This document shows positions 1 through 9,060 of a stretch of DNA of 64,000 bases, piece by piece. The position numbers were made by a program, and so were the translations under genes. A model generated the notes under the pieces. The model was not told the DNA's origin, did no database searches, and saw only the letters and a list, made by a program, of their open reading frames with translations. The DNA is taken from assembly GCF_029989365.1 (NCBI RefSeq), contig NZ_JAPRAQ010000016.1, forward strand, positions 1 to 64,000, given 5' to 3'. Every line of letters begins with the position of its first letter. Positions within the stretch are counted from its first letter, which is position 1. The stretch is from Bradyrhizobium sp. Arg816 (GTDB lineage: Bacteria; Pseudomonadota; Alphaproteobacteria; Rhizobiales; Xanthobacteraceae).

Positions 1-2094
1 CGTGACCGGCTTACCCGCGGCGCCCGAGGGCGTGCCGGGCGGCGTGCCCGCAGCAGGCGACGACGCGCCAGCCGGCTCGCGAGTTGCAGACTTGCCGCCA
101 GCGGGCACGCCACCGGGCGGGGTCTGAGCAACCGGCGGCTTCGGCGGTTGGCCGGGCGCAGCCGGATTCGCGTTGGGCGCAACGGTCGTCGGAGTGCCGG
201 CCGTTGGCGCGCCAGGATGGGGCGGCAGCGTTGTGCCGGGCGCAGCCGTGGTCGGCGCCCCCGGATGCGTCGGCGCGGGCGCGCCGGGTGCATTTGCCGT
301 CGGCGCCAAGGGCCTGCCGCCCTGCGGCGTCCCTGCCCCAGCCGGCGGCCCGCCTTGGGCGCCGGGAACCGGCAGCGTGTTGGCCTGCGGCAGCCTGGTC
401 GGCGGTGCGGGGGGAGGCGTGCCGGTCGGCGCGACATTGGCCGGCGTCCCGGGAGGTGTCCCCGGCCTCGCCGTCGGCTGGACCGTCGCGCTCGGCGGCA
501 TCGGCGCCTTGCCCTGCTGGATCAGCGCGGCGCGCTGCGTAGCGGCTTGCGGCAACACTGGCGCTACCGGGTTGGCGCGGTCGGCAATCGTCGGCCTCAG
601 ATTGCCGGGCCCGGCCCCTCCTCCCGCTCCCGCGGGCGGGGCGGGCGGCCGGTTGATCACGGTGTTGATGACGGTGGTGTTATGGATGTTGTTGAAGACG
701 ATGTTGTTCGGCGGCGGCGCGACATAGACCGACGGCCTGACGAACACCGGGATCGGCACGAACAGCGGCTGCGGCAGCACAAACAGGCCGACCACGGGCA
801 GCGGCGGCTCCAGCACGATGAAATCCGGCGGCGGCGGCGGCAGATAATAGACCGGCGGTGGCGGTGGCGGCGCGAAGCCGAACACGGGGTCGCCGAACAG
901 CAGCACGGGACGGTCGACATAGACGATCTCCTCCGGCGGCGGCGGCGGCACGTCATAGTCCATCATCGCGAAAGTCGGCGGCGGCTCGAGCGGCGCGGTC
1001 AGGATTGCAAGCCTGCGCCGTGCATCGCCGGCATGCGGACCGCGCGAATAACGACGCAGATACGACCAGTAGGCGTCCGGCGTATCGGCGCGATAGGTCC
1101 GCCGCCAGGTGATCGCCTCGCGGCGCGCCGCGACGATCGCCATCACGCGCTTCGACAGCGGGTCACCGGGATAGGCCGCGAGAAATTCTTCATAGGCCGG
1201 CAACGTGTCGCGCTCGAGCGCGGCCGCATAGGCGTCCTGCACGCCGAGATCGCGGATCGGCTTGTTGCGGATCGCGGCAACTTGGTCGGGCGCGGCCTCC
1301 GGCGGCGGCGCATCGGGCCCGCGCTCGAAGAACGAGAAGGGTGCCGATATCTTCGCCTCGTTCCAGGGCACCTGCGCGCCCTTGCTGGCCTCGTTGACGC
1401 GCAGGCGGACGCGGTCGAACACCTCCGCCAGCGGCAGACCGCCGGTGCGGATCATCTCCGCCAGCGATTGCGCATAAATGCCGTACGGGCCGGGCTCTTC
1501 CGGCGCGACCGTGCCGGGCGCGGCGTTGAAGGCGATCAGCATGTTCGGATCGGGCTCGACCAGCGCCAGTCCGCTCGCGATCGGCTGGCCGCCCTCGATG
1601 AAGGGCTGCGCGCGCGCCGCGTCGAGCACGACGATGTTGGCCTTGAGCGAAATGGAAGCGAGCTGGCGGGCGTAGTCGCTGATGCGCAGGCCTTCGGTCG
1701 GGATGTCGGTGTCGCGGGCGATGTTGGTATCGACCGGGATGAAATAGTTCTCGCCGGCAAGCTGCACGCCGTAGCCGGCCAGATAGATCATCGCGACGGT
1801 GCCGGGACCCGAGGCCTGCGCCTTCTGGATGAAATCGCGAAGACTCTTGCGCAGCGTGTCGCCGTCGAGATCGCGCGCGCCGACCACGTCGAAGCCCGCC
1901 GCTTGCAGCGTCTGCGCGATCAGGCCGGCATCGTTCGCGGTCGTCGCCAGCGGCGACTTGGCGTAGGCGCCGTTGCCGACCACGAGCGCGATGCGCTTTT
2001 CCTGCTGCTGCGCGCGCGCCGGATCGGGCGCGGCCGCAGCGAAGGCCAGGATCGGCAAGAGAAAACAGATGAAGGCCTTGTAGGTCCCACGCAT
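1..2094 (-). CDS. Exported caspase-like (peptidase C14) protein with a proline-rich tail, catalytic residues lost; C-terminus cut by window edge
   Basis: The frame opens at ATG 2094 with a signal peptide (hydrophobic core about residues 5-20, Ala-rich end before QQQEKRIALVVGN). Residues 22-240 match the caspase-like p20 fold: an opening ALVVGNGAYA strand, then YLAGYGVQ around residue 108 where active members have a His-Gly pair, then VVLDAARAQPF around residue 160 where active members have D-A-C-R. Both catalytic residues are therefore replaced (His to Tyr, Cys to Ala), so it is probably not a protease. From about residue 379 the chain is extremely rich in Pro, Ala, Gly and Thr, with runs of prolines, which suggests an extended periplasmic or surface segment. 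The frame stays open to base 1 (698 codons), so the stop lies outside the window. Role unknown; scaffold or binding function is inference. Confidence 0.85.
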   Translation of the reverse strand, partial: MRGTYKAFICFLLPILAFAAAAPDPARAQQQEKRIALVVGNGAYAKSPLATTANDAGLIAQTLQAAGFDVVGARDLDGDTLRKSLRDFIQKAQASGPGTVAMIYLAGYGVQLAGENYFIPVDTNIARDTDIPTEGLRISDYARQLASISLKANIVVLDAARAQPFIEGGQPIASGLALVEPDPNMLIAFNAAPGTVAPEEPGPYGIYAQSLAEMIRTGGLPLAEVFDRVRLRVNEASKGAQVPWNEAKISAPFSFFERGPDAPPPEAAPDQVAAIRNKPIRDLGVQDAYAAALERDTLPAYEEFLAAYPGDPLSKRVMAIVAARREAITWRRTYRADTPDAYWSYLRRYSRGPHAGDARRRLAILTAPLEPPPTFAMMDYDVPPPPPEEIVYVDRPVLLFGDPVFGFAPPPPPPVYYLPPPPPDFIVLEPPLPVVGLFVLPQPLFVPIPVFVRPSVYVAPPPNNIVFNNIHNTTVINTVINRPPAPPAGAGGGAGPGNLRPTIADRANPVAPVLPQAATQRAALIQQGKAPMPPSATVQPTARPGTPPGTPANVAPTGTPPPAPPTRLPQANTLPVPGAQGGPPAGAGTPQGGRPLAPTANAPGAPAPTHPGAPTTAAPGTTLPPHPGAPTAGTPTTVAPNANPAAPGQPPKPPVAQTPPGGVPAGGKSATREPAGASSPAAGTPPGTPSGAAGKPVT

Positions 2095-2269
2095 GGCTTG
2101 CTTGCCCGCTATCGTTGTTGAGCTGCCACCGTACATGAGACGCGCGGCCGGCTGAATGGTTGTTGAACGAAAGGCGCGGATTGAGGCGGCGGCATGGCGC
2201 CCCCGCCCCATCAAGCCCCTGCGTCAGGCCCGCGTAAGCCTCACGACCGCATCGCGGCGCGAGCCGCGC

Positions 2270-3025
2270 TCAGCCCTGCGCGATCAGATCGACTGTTCCC
2301 GTGGTGAGCCGGTAGATGCCGCCGACGACCTTCAGCTTGCCCTGCTCCACCGCCGCATTGAGGATCGGCGCGGCCGTCTTCAGCTTGGCGATGTTGTCGA
2401 CAACATTCTGCCGGATCGCCTTGTTGAGCACGTCACCACCCTGCTGCATCGCAGCCTTGGCGGCGGGCGCGATCGCATCGACCAGCGAGGGAATGTGGCC
2501 CGGCGGCGACGTGTTGTCCTTGATCGCCTTCAGCGTCGCATCGACCGCGCCGCAGGCATCATGACCGAGCACGAGGATCAGCGGCGCGTTGAGCACGGCG
2601 ACTGCGTATTCCATGCTGGCGATGGTCTCGGTGCCGGCAAAGTTTCCGGCGACGCGGCAGACAAAGAGATCGCCACGGCCCGAGTCGAAGGCATATTCCG
2701 GCGCAATGCGCGAGTCCGCGCAGCTCAGCACGGCCGCGAACGGGTTCTGCCCGCCGGCCAGCGCTTCGCGCTCGTGCTTGAAATCGTGGCGCCGCGACAC
2801 GCCGTCGACGTAGCGAGCATTGCCCTCCATCAACCGCTTCAGCGCCGCATCAGGCGGCAGCACGTTCTGCGGCTTTGGCGGCAGCTTGGCCTCCTTTGCC
2901 AGTGCGCCGTTGGCGATGGCTCCGCCGGCGAAGGCCATGCCAAACGCGGCGGCGCCAAACAGCATCGCGGACCGCCGCGACGGCGCGATGTCCTGATGCA
3001 GAGATTCAGAGCACTGGTCGCACAT
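2270..3025 (-). CDS. Beta-class carbonic anhydrase with Tat-type signal
   Basis: A 251-residue protein that interconverts CO2 and bicarbonate with zinc. Zinc ligands are visible as C102 (in CADSR), H155 and C158 (in LGHDACG), and the Asp104-Arg106 dyad of the beta class is present. The N-terminus carries an SRRSAML twin-arginine-like motif at residues 16-22, followed by a hydrophobic, Ala/Gly-rich stretch ending near ALAKE. This predicts Tat export of a folded, zinc-loaded enzyme to the periplasm. ATG 3025 is chosen because GGGGAA lies about 8 bases upstream; an open frame continues further 5' but has no export signal or good ribosome site. A short Cys pair (C2, C5) precedes the signal and is odd. 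The gene follows dnaE on the same strand after a 326-base spacer. Confidence 0.9.
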   Translation of the reverse strand: MCDQCSESLHQDIAPSRRSAMLFGAAAFGMAFAGGAIANGALAKEAKLPPKPQNVLPPDAALKRLMEGNARYVDGVSRRHDFKHEREALAGGQNPFAAVLSCADSRIAPEYAFDSGRGDLFVCRVAGNFAGTETIASMEYAVAVLNAPLILVLGHDACGAVDATLKAIKDNTSPPGHIPSLVDAIAPAAKAAMQQGGDVLNKAIRQNVVDNIAKLKTAAPILNAAVEQGKLKVVGGIYRLTTGTVDLIAQG

Positions 3026-3351
3026 GTGATGTTTCCCCAGGGACAGTGGACGAATGGAAGCGTTGCGAGGATAGGTCCGCCGATGTGAAGAAATCACCAA
3101 TGATAAATGATGCAACTGATGATTGCTGCACCGCGAACCATGCTGCAAAGCCGCAACGGTCGCTCGCCTCGCGCGCGATGACTGCACGAGCTTGCGCTCG
3201 TCTGCATATGTTTGCAATCGGCCGCTAAAGCTTGAACCGGAAAAAGCGCAGCAATTTTCCCTTGCGACAAACGCGGCACGCATTTGCGCGTAGATCAGGC
3301 CCCAACAACGATCCACGGCACGATGACGATTCTTCTAAATCTCATCGCGCT
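3026..3351. other. Spacer between dnaE end and the carbonic anhydrase start
   Basis: This 326-base spacer must hold the 3' end of the dnaE transcript and the promoter for the carbonic anhydrase. Close to dnaE the minus strand can form a weak stem (CGATGA pairing with TCATCG) without a U-run. The middle is A/T-rich around 3100-3130. I see no convincing promoter hexamers or gene. Confidence 0.4.
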
Positions 3352-6300
3352 CTAGAGCTGCTGCACGTCCACCACGCCCGCGACCGCCTTGATCGCGCCG
3401 GCGATCTGCGGCGAGACCTTGAAGCGGCCGGGCAGCTTCATCTCGACCTCGGTCTCGAGGTCGAGCATCATCACCAGCGAGACCTCGCCGTCGCCGTTCG
3501 AGCGCGGCGCGATGCCGGGACTGCCGACTTTTGGCGCGGCGCCGTTCGAGGCCGCCATATCGGGTCCGGCCAGTCGCTTGGCGATCGACTCCAGCGGCTT
3601 GGTGTCGCGCACGAAGATGCGCAGGCCCTTCTGCGTCTTGGCGGCGGCGTCATCGAGCGGCTCGGCATGCAGCACGCGGGCGCGGACGTCCTCGCCCTGC
3701 AATTCCGCGCCCAACTGGAGCAGCACGGCGGCGCCCGGCTCGAGCACATCGCGGTATTGCGCGAGGCCTTCGGAGAACAGCACCGCCTCGAAGTGGCCCG
3801 TGGGATCAGACAGCCCCATGATGCCCATCTTGTTGCCGGTCTTGGTGCGCCGCTCCATGCGCGACACCACGGTGGCCGCGACCTTGCCGGCGGTGGCGCC
3901 GGTCTTCACCGCGCGCGAGAACTCGGCCCAGCTCTGCACGCGCAGGCGCTTCAGGACAATCGCGTAATCGTCGAGCGGATGGCCCGACAGGAAGAATCCG
4001 ATCGCGTCGTATTCGCGGCGCAACCGCTCGGCCGGCAGCCAGGGCTCGATCTGCGGCAGCATGATGGTCGGCGCGTCCGCCGACATGCCGAACATGTCGT
4101 TCTGGCCGATGGTCTCGGCCTGATGCGCACGCTGGCAGGCGGCCAGGATCGAGTCAGCGCCGGCAAAGACCCGCGCCCTGTTCGGCTCCAGCGTGTCGAA
4201 GGCGCCGGCGGCAGCGAGGCTTTCGATGATGCGCTTGTTGATCGCGCGCGGATTGACCCGCGCGGCGAAGTCGGCGAGCGAGGTGAACAGCCCGCGCCTG
4301 GTCCGCTCCTCGATGATCTGCTCGATCGCCTGGATGCCGACGCCCTTGAGCGCGGCAAGCGCGTAGTAGATCGTCTTGTCGCCGACCTCGAAGGTCGGGC
4401 CTGAGCGGTTGATGTTCGGCGGCTCGACCTTGATGCCGAGGCGCTGCGCCTCGGAACGGAATTCGGAGAGCTTGTCGGTGTTGTTGAGATCGAGCGTCAT
4501 CGACGCCGCGATGAACTCCACCGGGTAATGCGCCTTCATATAGGCGGTGTGGTAGGACACCAGCGCGTAGGCCGCCGCGTGGCTCTTGTTGAAGCCGTAG
4601 TCGGCGAACTTTGCGAGCAGCTCGAAGATGGTCTCGGCCTGCCCCTTCGGCACGCCGTTCTTGACCGCGCCGGCGACGAAGATGTCGCGCTGCTTGTCCA
4701 TCTCGGCGCGGATCTTCTTGCCCATGGCGCGGCGCAGCAGGTCGGCGTCGCCGAGCGAATAGCCCGACATCACCTGCGCGATCTGCATCACCTGTTCCTG
4801 GTAGATGATGACGCCGAAGGTCTCCTTCAGGATCGGCTCCAGCACCGGATGCAGATATTCCGGCTCCTCGTCGCCGTGCTTGCGCGAGCAATAGGTCGGG
4901 ATGTTCGCCATCGGGCCCGGGCGATAGAGCGCGACCAGCGCGATGATGTCCTCGAAACGGTCGGGGCGCATGTCGACCAGCGCGCGCCGCATGCCCTGGC
5001 TTTCAACCTGGAACACGCCGACCACCTCGCCCCGCGCCAGCATCTGGTAGCTTTCGGCATCGTCGATCGGCAGCGTCGCGAGATCGATGTCGATGTTGCG
5101 CGGCTTCAGGAGCTTCACCGCGACGTCGAGCACGGTCAGCGTCTTCAGGCCGAGGAAGTCGAACTTCACGAGCCCGGCCGGCTCCACCCATTTCATGTTG
5201 AACTGGGTCACCGGCATGTCCGACTTGGGATCGCGGTACATCGGCACGAGTTCGCTCAAAGGGCGATCGCCGATCACGATGCCGGCCGCATGCGTCGAGG
5301 CGTGGCGGGTCAGGCCTTCGAGGCGCTGCGCGATGTCGAAGGCGCGCGCCACCACCGGGTCTTCATCGCGGAACGCCTGAAGCTTCGGCTCGCTCTCGAT
5401 CGCGGCGGCCAGCGTCACCGGCGCGGCCGGATTCTGCGGCACCAGCTTGGTCAACTTGTCGACCTGGCCATAAGGCATCTGCAGCACGCGGCCGACGTCG
5501 CGCAGCACGCCGCGCGCCTGCAGCGTACCGAAGGTGATGATTTGCGCGACCTGGTCGCGACCGTAGCGTTCCTGGACGTACCTGATCACCTCGCCGCGGC
5601 GGTCCTGGCAGAAATCGATGTCGAAGTCCGGCATCGAGACGCGTTCCGGATTGAGGAAGCGTTCGAACAGCAGGCCGAACTTGATCGGGTCGAGGTCGGT
5701 GATGGTCAGCGCCCAGGCGACCAGAGAGCCGGCGCCCGAACCGCGCCCCGGTCCGACCGGAATCCCTTGGCCCTTCGCCCATTTGATGAAGTCCGACACG
5801 ATCAGGAAGTAGCCCGCGTACTTCATGCGCATGATGACGTCGAGCTCGAACGCCAGGCGCTTGTCGTAGTCCTCTTCCGTGGTGCCCTGCGACAGGCCGT
5901 GCACGCGCAGGCGATTGGCGAGCCCCTCCTCCGCCTGGCGCTTCAGCTCGGCCGCCTCGACCGACGCGGCGTCGGAGCTTGCGGCGGCGCCGACCGTGAA
6001 GAACGGCAGGATCGGCTTGCGCGTCATCGGGCGGAACGAGCAGCGCTCGGCGATCTCCACCGTCGAGGCCAGCGCCTCCGGAATGTCGGCGAACAGCACC
6101 GCCATCTCGGCGCGGGTCTTGAAGCGGTGATCGGGCGTGAGCTGAACGCGATCGGACTCGGCGATCAGCCGCCCGCCGGCGATGCAGAGCAGCGCATCGT
6201 GCGCCTCGTAATCGTCGGTCGAAGCGAAATACGGCTCGTTGGTCGCAACCAGCGGCAGGCCCTTTGCGTAGGCGATGTCGATCAGCCCGCTTTCGACGCG

Positions 6301-6855
6301 GCGCTCCTTGTCGATGTTGTGGCGCTGCAATTCGACATAGAGGCGGTCGCCGAACAGGCCGGCGAGACGCTCGCAGCGCGTCGCCGCAATTTCGGCCTGC
6401 CCGCTGGCAAGCGCGAGCGAGATCGGACCGTCAGGGCCGCCCGTGAGTGCGACCAAGCCTTCGGTCTCACCGTCGAGCCAATCGAACTTGATGAACGGCG
6501 CGTGGCTGTCAGGCGATTCGAGGAACGCACGCGAGTTCAGCCGCATCAGGCTGCGATAGCCGCGCTCCTGGGCCGCCAGCAACACCACACGCGACGGCAG
6601 CAGCGCATTGCGCGCATTGGGATCCTGGTCGCCGAAATCGATCGCGAGCTCGCAGCCGACGATCGGCTGGATGCCGGAGCCCGCCATCTTGTCGGAGAAC
6701 TCCAGCGCGCCGAACATGTTGTCGGTGTCGGTCAGCGCCAGTGCGGGCTGGTGGTCTTTTTTCGCGAGCTCGGCGAGCTTGGCGATCTTGATCGAGCCCT
6801 TGAGCAGCGAATAGGCCGAGTGAACGTGAAGGTGGACAAATCCGGCGCTCGGCAT
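3352..6855 (-). CDS. dnaE: DNA polymerase III alpha subunit (replicative polymerase DnaE)
   Basis: This 1167-residue protein is the chromosomal replicative polymerase subunit, of normal length for the DnaE1 class. It starts with the PHP-domain motif HLHVHSAYSLLKG (residues 8-20). The polymerase core follows: GPGRGSGAGS near residue 365 and the catalytic acidic motif PDFDID at residues 409-414, then the conserved HAAGIVI and FNKSHAAAYA segments. An OB-fold region lies near residues 960-1080. No frameshift is seen. The predicted start is the first Met; a distant GAGG is the only candidate ribosome site. In many Rhizobiales dnaE follows lolD, but here about 16.7 kb of other genes lie between it and lolD. 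Confidence 0.98.
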   Translation of the reverse strand: MPSAGFVHLHVHSAYSLLKGSIKIAKLAELAKKDHQPALALTDTDNMFGALEFSDKMAGSGIQPIVGCELAIDFGDQDPNARNALLPSRVVLLAAQERGYRSLMRLNSRAFLESPDSHAPFIKFDWLDGETEGLVALTGGPDGPISLALASGQAEIAATRCERLAGLFGDRLYVELQRHNIDKERRVESGLIDIAYAKGLPLVATNEPYFASTDDYEAHDALLCIAGGRLIAESDRVQLTPDHRFKTRAEMAVLFADIPEALASTVEIAERCSFRPMTRKPILPFFTVGAAASSDAASVEAAELKRQAEEGLANRLRVHGLSQGTTEEDYDKRLAFELDVIMRMKYAGYFLIVSDFIKWAKGQGIPVGPGRGSGAGSLVAWALTITDLDPIKFGLLFERFLNPERVSMPDFDIDFCQDRRGEVIRYVQERYGRDQVAQIITFGTLQARGVLRDVGRVLQMPYGQVDKLTKLVPQNPAAPVTLAAAIESEPKLQAFRDEDPVVARAFDIAQRLEGLTRHASTHAAGIVIGDRPLSELVPMYRDPKSDMPVTQFNMKWVEPAGLVKFDFLGLKTLTVLDVAVKLLKPRNIDIDLATLPIDDAESYQMLARGEVVGVFQVESQGMRRALVDMRPDRFEDIIALVALYRPGPMANIPTYCSRKHGDEEPEYLHPVLEPILKETFGVIIYQEQVMQIAQVMSGYSLGDADLLRRAMGKKIRAEMDKQRDIFVAGAVKNGVPKGQAETIFELLAKFADYGFNKSHAAAYALVSYHTAYMKAHYPVEFIAASMTLDLNNTDKLSEFRSEAQRLGIKVEPPNINRSGPTFEVGDKTIYYALAALKGVGIQAIEQIIEERTRRGLFTSLADFAARVNPRAINKRIIESLAAAGAFDTLEPNRARVFAGADSILAACQRAHQAETIGQNDMFGMSADAPTIMLPQIEPWLPAERLRREYDAIGFFLSGHPLDDYAIVLKRLRVQSWAEFSRAVKTGATAGKVAATVVSRMERRTKTGNKMGIMGLSDPTGHFEAVLFSEGLAQYRDVLEPGAAVLLQLGAELQGEDVRARVLHAEPLDDAAAKTQKGLRIFVRDTKPLESIAKRLAGPDMAASNGAAPKVGSPGIAPRSNGDGEVSLVMMLDLETEVEMKLPGRFKVSPQIAGAIKAVAGVVDVQQL

Positions 6856-7049
6856 GGTCGCGTGACGGCCTCTTGCAGATGAGATGGAGCGGTCGCCGGC
6901 TCCAGGGGGATCATGAGGACATCCAGCCGACTCGCCTCACAATGGTGGGGCGTCACCGCTTCAGAGTCCACGCCGGAGCGACCGATCGGCCGCGTCGTCC
7001 CGCTTTTCCCCAAGGGCACTCCTGAGGGGGCAAGTCGGGTTCCCGAGCA

Positions 7050-7066
7050 TCGGTTTACAAAACCGA
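7050..7066. other. Hairpin downstream of the small membrane peptide
   Basis: TCGGTTT and AAACCGA form a perfect 7-base stem with an ACA loop, four bases beyond the stop of the 32-residue gene. There is no U-run, so it is more likely an mRNA end stabiliser or part of a Rho-dependent end than an intrinsic terminator. Confidence 0.35.
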
Positions 7067-7070
7067 AGCT

Positions 7071-7169
7071 CTAGAGCTGCGGAATCACCTGCGCCCAGAT
7101 TGCGATCATCCCGACGAACAGCGAGATCGAGGCGAGTGCGGCGGCTTCTTCCACGAAAATCCTGAACAT
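7071..7169 (-). CDS. Small hydrophobic peptide, 32 residues, one membrane helix
   Basis: An ATG at 7169, preceded by TGGAG about 8 bases upstream, opens a 32-codon frame ending in TAG at 7071. The peptide starts MFRIFVEEAAALA and has one hydrophobic helix (about residues 10-27, rich in Ala, Ile, Leu and Trp), so it should sit in the inner membrane. An in-frame ATG four codons upstream (7181) is possible but has a poorer ribosome site. The even hydrophobicity and tight SD support a real gene. I believe near-identical peptides occur in other Bradyrhizobium genomes, but this is memory and not a search. Function unknown. Confidence 0.6.
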   Translation of the reverse strand: MFRIFVEEAAALASISLFVGMIAIWAQVIPQL

Positions 7170-7281
7170 GGCTTGCTCCATCACCAGAACGTATGAAGAA
7201 CATTGTTCTCATTTCGTTCTTGAGAGTCAAGCCGTCTCAGCCACCTCGAAATGGGATGGTTAACTCGCTGAATTCAAACAA

Positions 7282-7311
7282 TAAAAAAGCCCCGGCCAAC
7301 GGCCGGGGCTT
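7282..7311 (-). terminator. Intrinsic terminator of the outer-membrane barrel gene
   Basis: Read on the minus strand, an 11-base perfect stem (AAGCCCCGGCC with its complement, loop of 3) is followed at once by a U-rich run. It lies 43 bases after the stop of the barrel gene at 7354. Confidence 0.9.
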
Positions 7312-7353
7312 CGACAACCGCTCCACGGAGAGCGATCAGTCTCAGTCGTTTGC

Positions 7354-8073
7354 TTAGTAGCGACCGATCAGCGGGCCGCCGAACTTGTAGTTCAGGCGAA
7401 CGAGACCCATGTCGACGTCCTGGCGGATGCGCTCCGAGCCGGCGAAGCCAGCGAAGGTCACGTCCTTGTCGGACAGGAAGATGTGGTTGTACTCGACGCC
7501 AACCGACCAGTTCGGCGCGAAGCCGTATTCGAGGCCGGCACCGACCGTGCCACCCCAGCGGCTGTCGCTGGACGAGGAGAGCAGCGCGCCCGCCGTGCTG
7601 GAGATCTCGTACTTGTTGCTGACCACAGCCGCACCGCCCTTGACGTAGACCAGGACGTTGTTCCAGGCGTAGCCAACCTGACCGGTGATCAGACCGAACG
7701 CATCGATCTTGGTGCGGTTGCGGGTGGCGAACAGCGCGCTGGTGTTGTCGCCCGAGAAATCGGCCCAGTTGCCCTGGCCTTCCACGCCGAACACCCACTG
7801 GCCGGACTGCCAGCGATAGCCGATCTGACCACCGACCGTGCCGCCCGTCGCATCGTGCGAACCTTCGCGGCCAACGCCGACGAAATCCCAGGTCGCGTGC
7901 GACGAACCGCCGCCGCCGTTGATGCCGATGTAGAAGCCGCTCCAGTCATAGACGGTCGCGATCATCGCAGGCGCCTTGGTGTAAGGCCGCGCAGCGAGGT
8001 CAGCAGCCAGCGCCGGCGCAGTCGCGCTCAACGCGACAAGGCTCACAGCAGCAAGCAACAGATTCTTGTTCAT
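7354..8073 (-). CDS. Outer-membrane beta-barrel protein (Omp25/RopB-like porin family)
   Basis: This 239-residue protein has a classical signal peptide (MNKNLLLAAVSLVALSATAPALAA) followed by the family hallmark YDWSGFYIGINGGGG, alternating hydrophobic strands, and a C-terminal aromatic residue (LNYKFGGPLIGRY) expected for BAM recognition. Such proteins are abundant eight-stranded barrels of the rhizobial outer membrane. GGGAA lies six bases before ATG 8073. A strong terminator follows. Its 5' region faces the divergent DUF3551 genes across about 250 bases. Confidence 0.93.
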   Translation of the reverse strand: MNKNLLLAAVSLVALSATAPALAADLAARPYTKAPAMIATVYDWSGFYIGINGGGGSSHATWDFVGVGREGSHDATGGTVGGQIGYRWQSGQWVFGVEGQGNWADFSGDNTSALFATRNRTKIDAFGLITGQVGYAWNNVLVYVKGGAAVVSNKYEISSTAGALLSSSSDSRWGGTVGAGLEYGFAPNWSVGVEYNHIFLSDKDVTFAGFAGSERIRQDVDMGLVRLNYKFGGPLIGRY

Positions 8074-8151
8074 TTGATTCCCGTTCCAGTTTCGTCGTTA
8101 GGCCCCCGGGCCGTGGCGTCGTCATATCAGCGCTCGACGGAATTGCTGTAA

Positions 8152-8171
8152 CTCCGACGCAACAGTCGGAG
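8152..8171. promoter_or_regulatory. Inverted repeat upstream of the barrel gene
   Basis: CTCCGAC-N6-GTCGGAG is a perfect 7-base inverted repeat about 80 bases upstream of the barrel start codon, in the spacer shared with the divergent DUF3551 genes. It may be an operator or a 5' leader hairpin. Only the symmetry is observed. Confidence 0.35.
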
Positions 8172-8327
8172 CCAAAGGGCTGTGCTGCGTTAATGAATGT
8201 TTAGCAGCGCGCGCGGGAAACCCTTTGAAACAAGGGTTTTCATGAGTTCCAATGTCGACTACACGACGTATGCTGCATCTGTGCTTGGACACCTGATGCA
8301 CGCACGATTGTGTGATTGGAGATTGAT

Positions 8328-8648
8328 ATGCGTAGACAGATTGCCCTCCCCATTGTCGCCACACTTTCGCTCGCAATCGCCACATTCGCGCTCACGCTGA
8401 GTGCCAGCACGCCCGCACGCGCATTCGGCACGCATCACGCGTTCTGCCTGACCGGCCAGGAATGGCCGGGGCTGAGCAATTGCACGTTCGACAGTTACGC
8501 ACAGTGTCAGGCAAGCTCGTCGGGCCGCGCGCTGACCTGCATCGCGAATCCGTATTTCACCGGCCAGAGCGACGATCCCTACGCCTATCAGAATCGTCCG
8601 CGCGCGCAGACACCGGGCTATTCACCCGGCTACTACCCGCCGCGCTGA
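8328..8648 (+). CDS. DUF3551 family small exported protein
   Basis: A 106-residue protein with a signal peptide (about residues 1-32) and a small Cys-rich mature domain. Four cysteines (40, 52, 60, 71) sit in the family pattern with WPGLSNC, SYAQCQA and CIANPYF, so two disulfides in the periplasm are likely. The tail is rich in Pro, Tyr and Gly. The ATG at 8328 is preferred because TGGAGA is 6-11 bases upstream; a TTG four codons earlier lies inside that ribosome site. It is followed after one base by a second member of the family. Function of the family is unknown. Confidence 0.85.
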   Translation: MRRQIALPIVATLSLAIATFALTLSASTPARAFGTHHAFCLTGQEWPGLSNCTFDSYAQCQASSSGRALTCIANPYFTGQSDDPYAYQNRPRAQTPGYSPGYYPPR

Positions 8649-8649
8649 G

Positions 8650-8904
8650 ATGCGCCGCGCCCGCTTCGCGCTCGTCACCATCGGCCTGCTCTTCTCGGGC
8701 GTGCCGGCGCACGCGCAGACCTACGATCCCAGCTATCCCGTCTGCATGCAGATCTACGGCCCTGTCGGCTATTTCGACTGCCGCTACACTTCGCTCGAAC
8801 AGTGCAGATTTCTCGCCGTCGGCCGCTCCGCGAGCTGCACGGTGAATCCGTACTTTCCGCAGAAGAAACCGGGAGCTCCTCGCCGATCGAGGCGCATCGA
8901 CTAG
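8650..8904 (+). CDS. DUF3551 family small exported protein, second copy
   Basis: An 84-residue paralogue of the preceding gene with its own signal peptide (cleavage near AHAQ, residue 23) and four cysteines (32, 44, 52, 63) in the same spacing, ending in CTVNPYFPQ. The start codon lies one base beyond the previous stop (TGAGATG), so the two are probably translationally coupled. Sequence between the cysteines differs clearly from the first copy, so this is an old duplication. The C-terminal tail is basic. Role unknown. Confidence 0.82.
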   Translation: MRRARFALVTIGLLFSGVPAHAQTYDPSYPVCMQIYGPVGYFDCRYTSLEQCRFLAVGRSASCTVNPYFPQKKPGAPRRSRRID

Positions 8905-9060
8905 TGTCACGCGCCAATCGGGACGCTGATATGCGGCGCGCCCTGCGTTGGGTCTCTGGTGTTGACGCCGGCTGATCCCGGTTTAAGTACGACAACAAAT
9001 CTTGCAGGGGTGGCGACGTTCGCTGGGCTGGTTCCCGTTGACGCCACCAATGCAGGACAC

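Noticed and set aside
148..2121. A 657-codon open frame antisense to the caspase-like gene
   Set aside because: It is rich in Arg and Gly, lacks any domain and mirrors the codon bias of the minus-strand gene; a shadow.
4528..6882. A 784-codon open frame antisense to dnaE
   Set aside because: Arg/His/Asp-rich composition without motifs; typical high-GC antisense frame.
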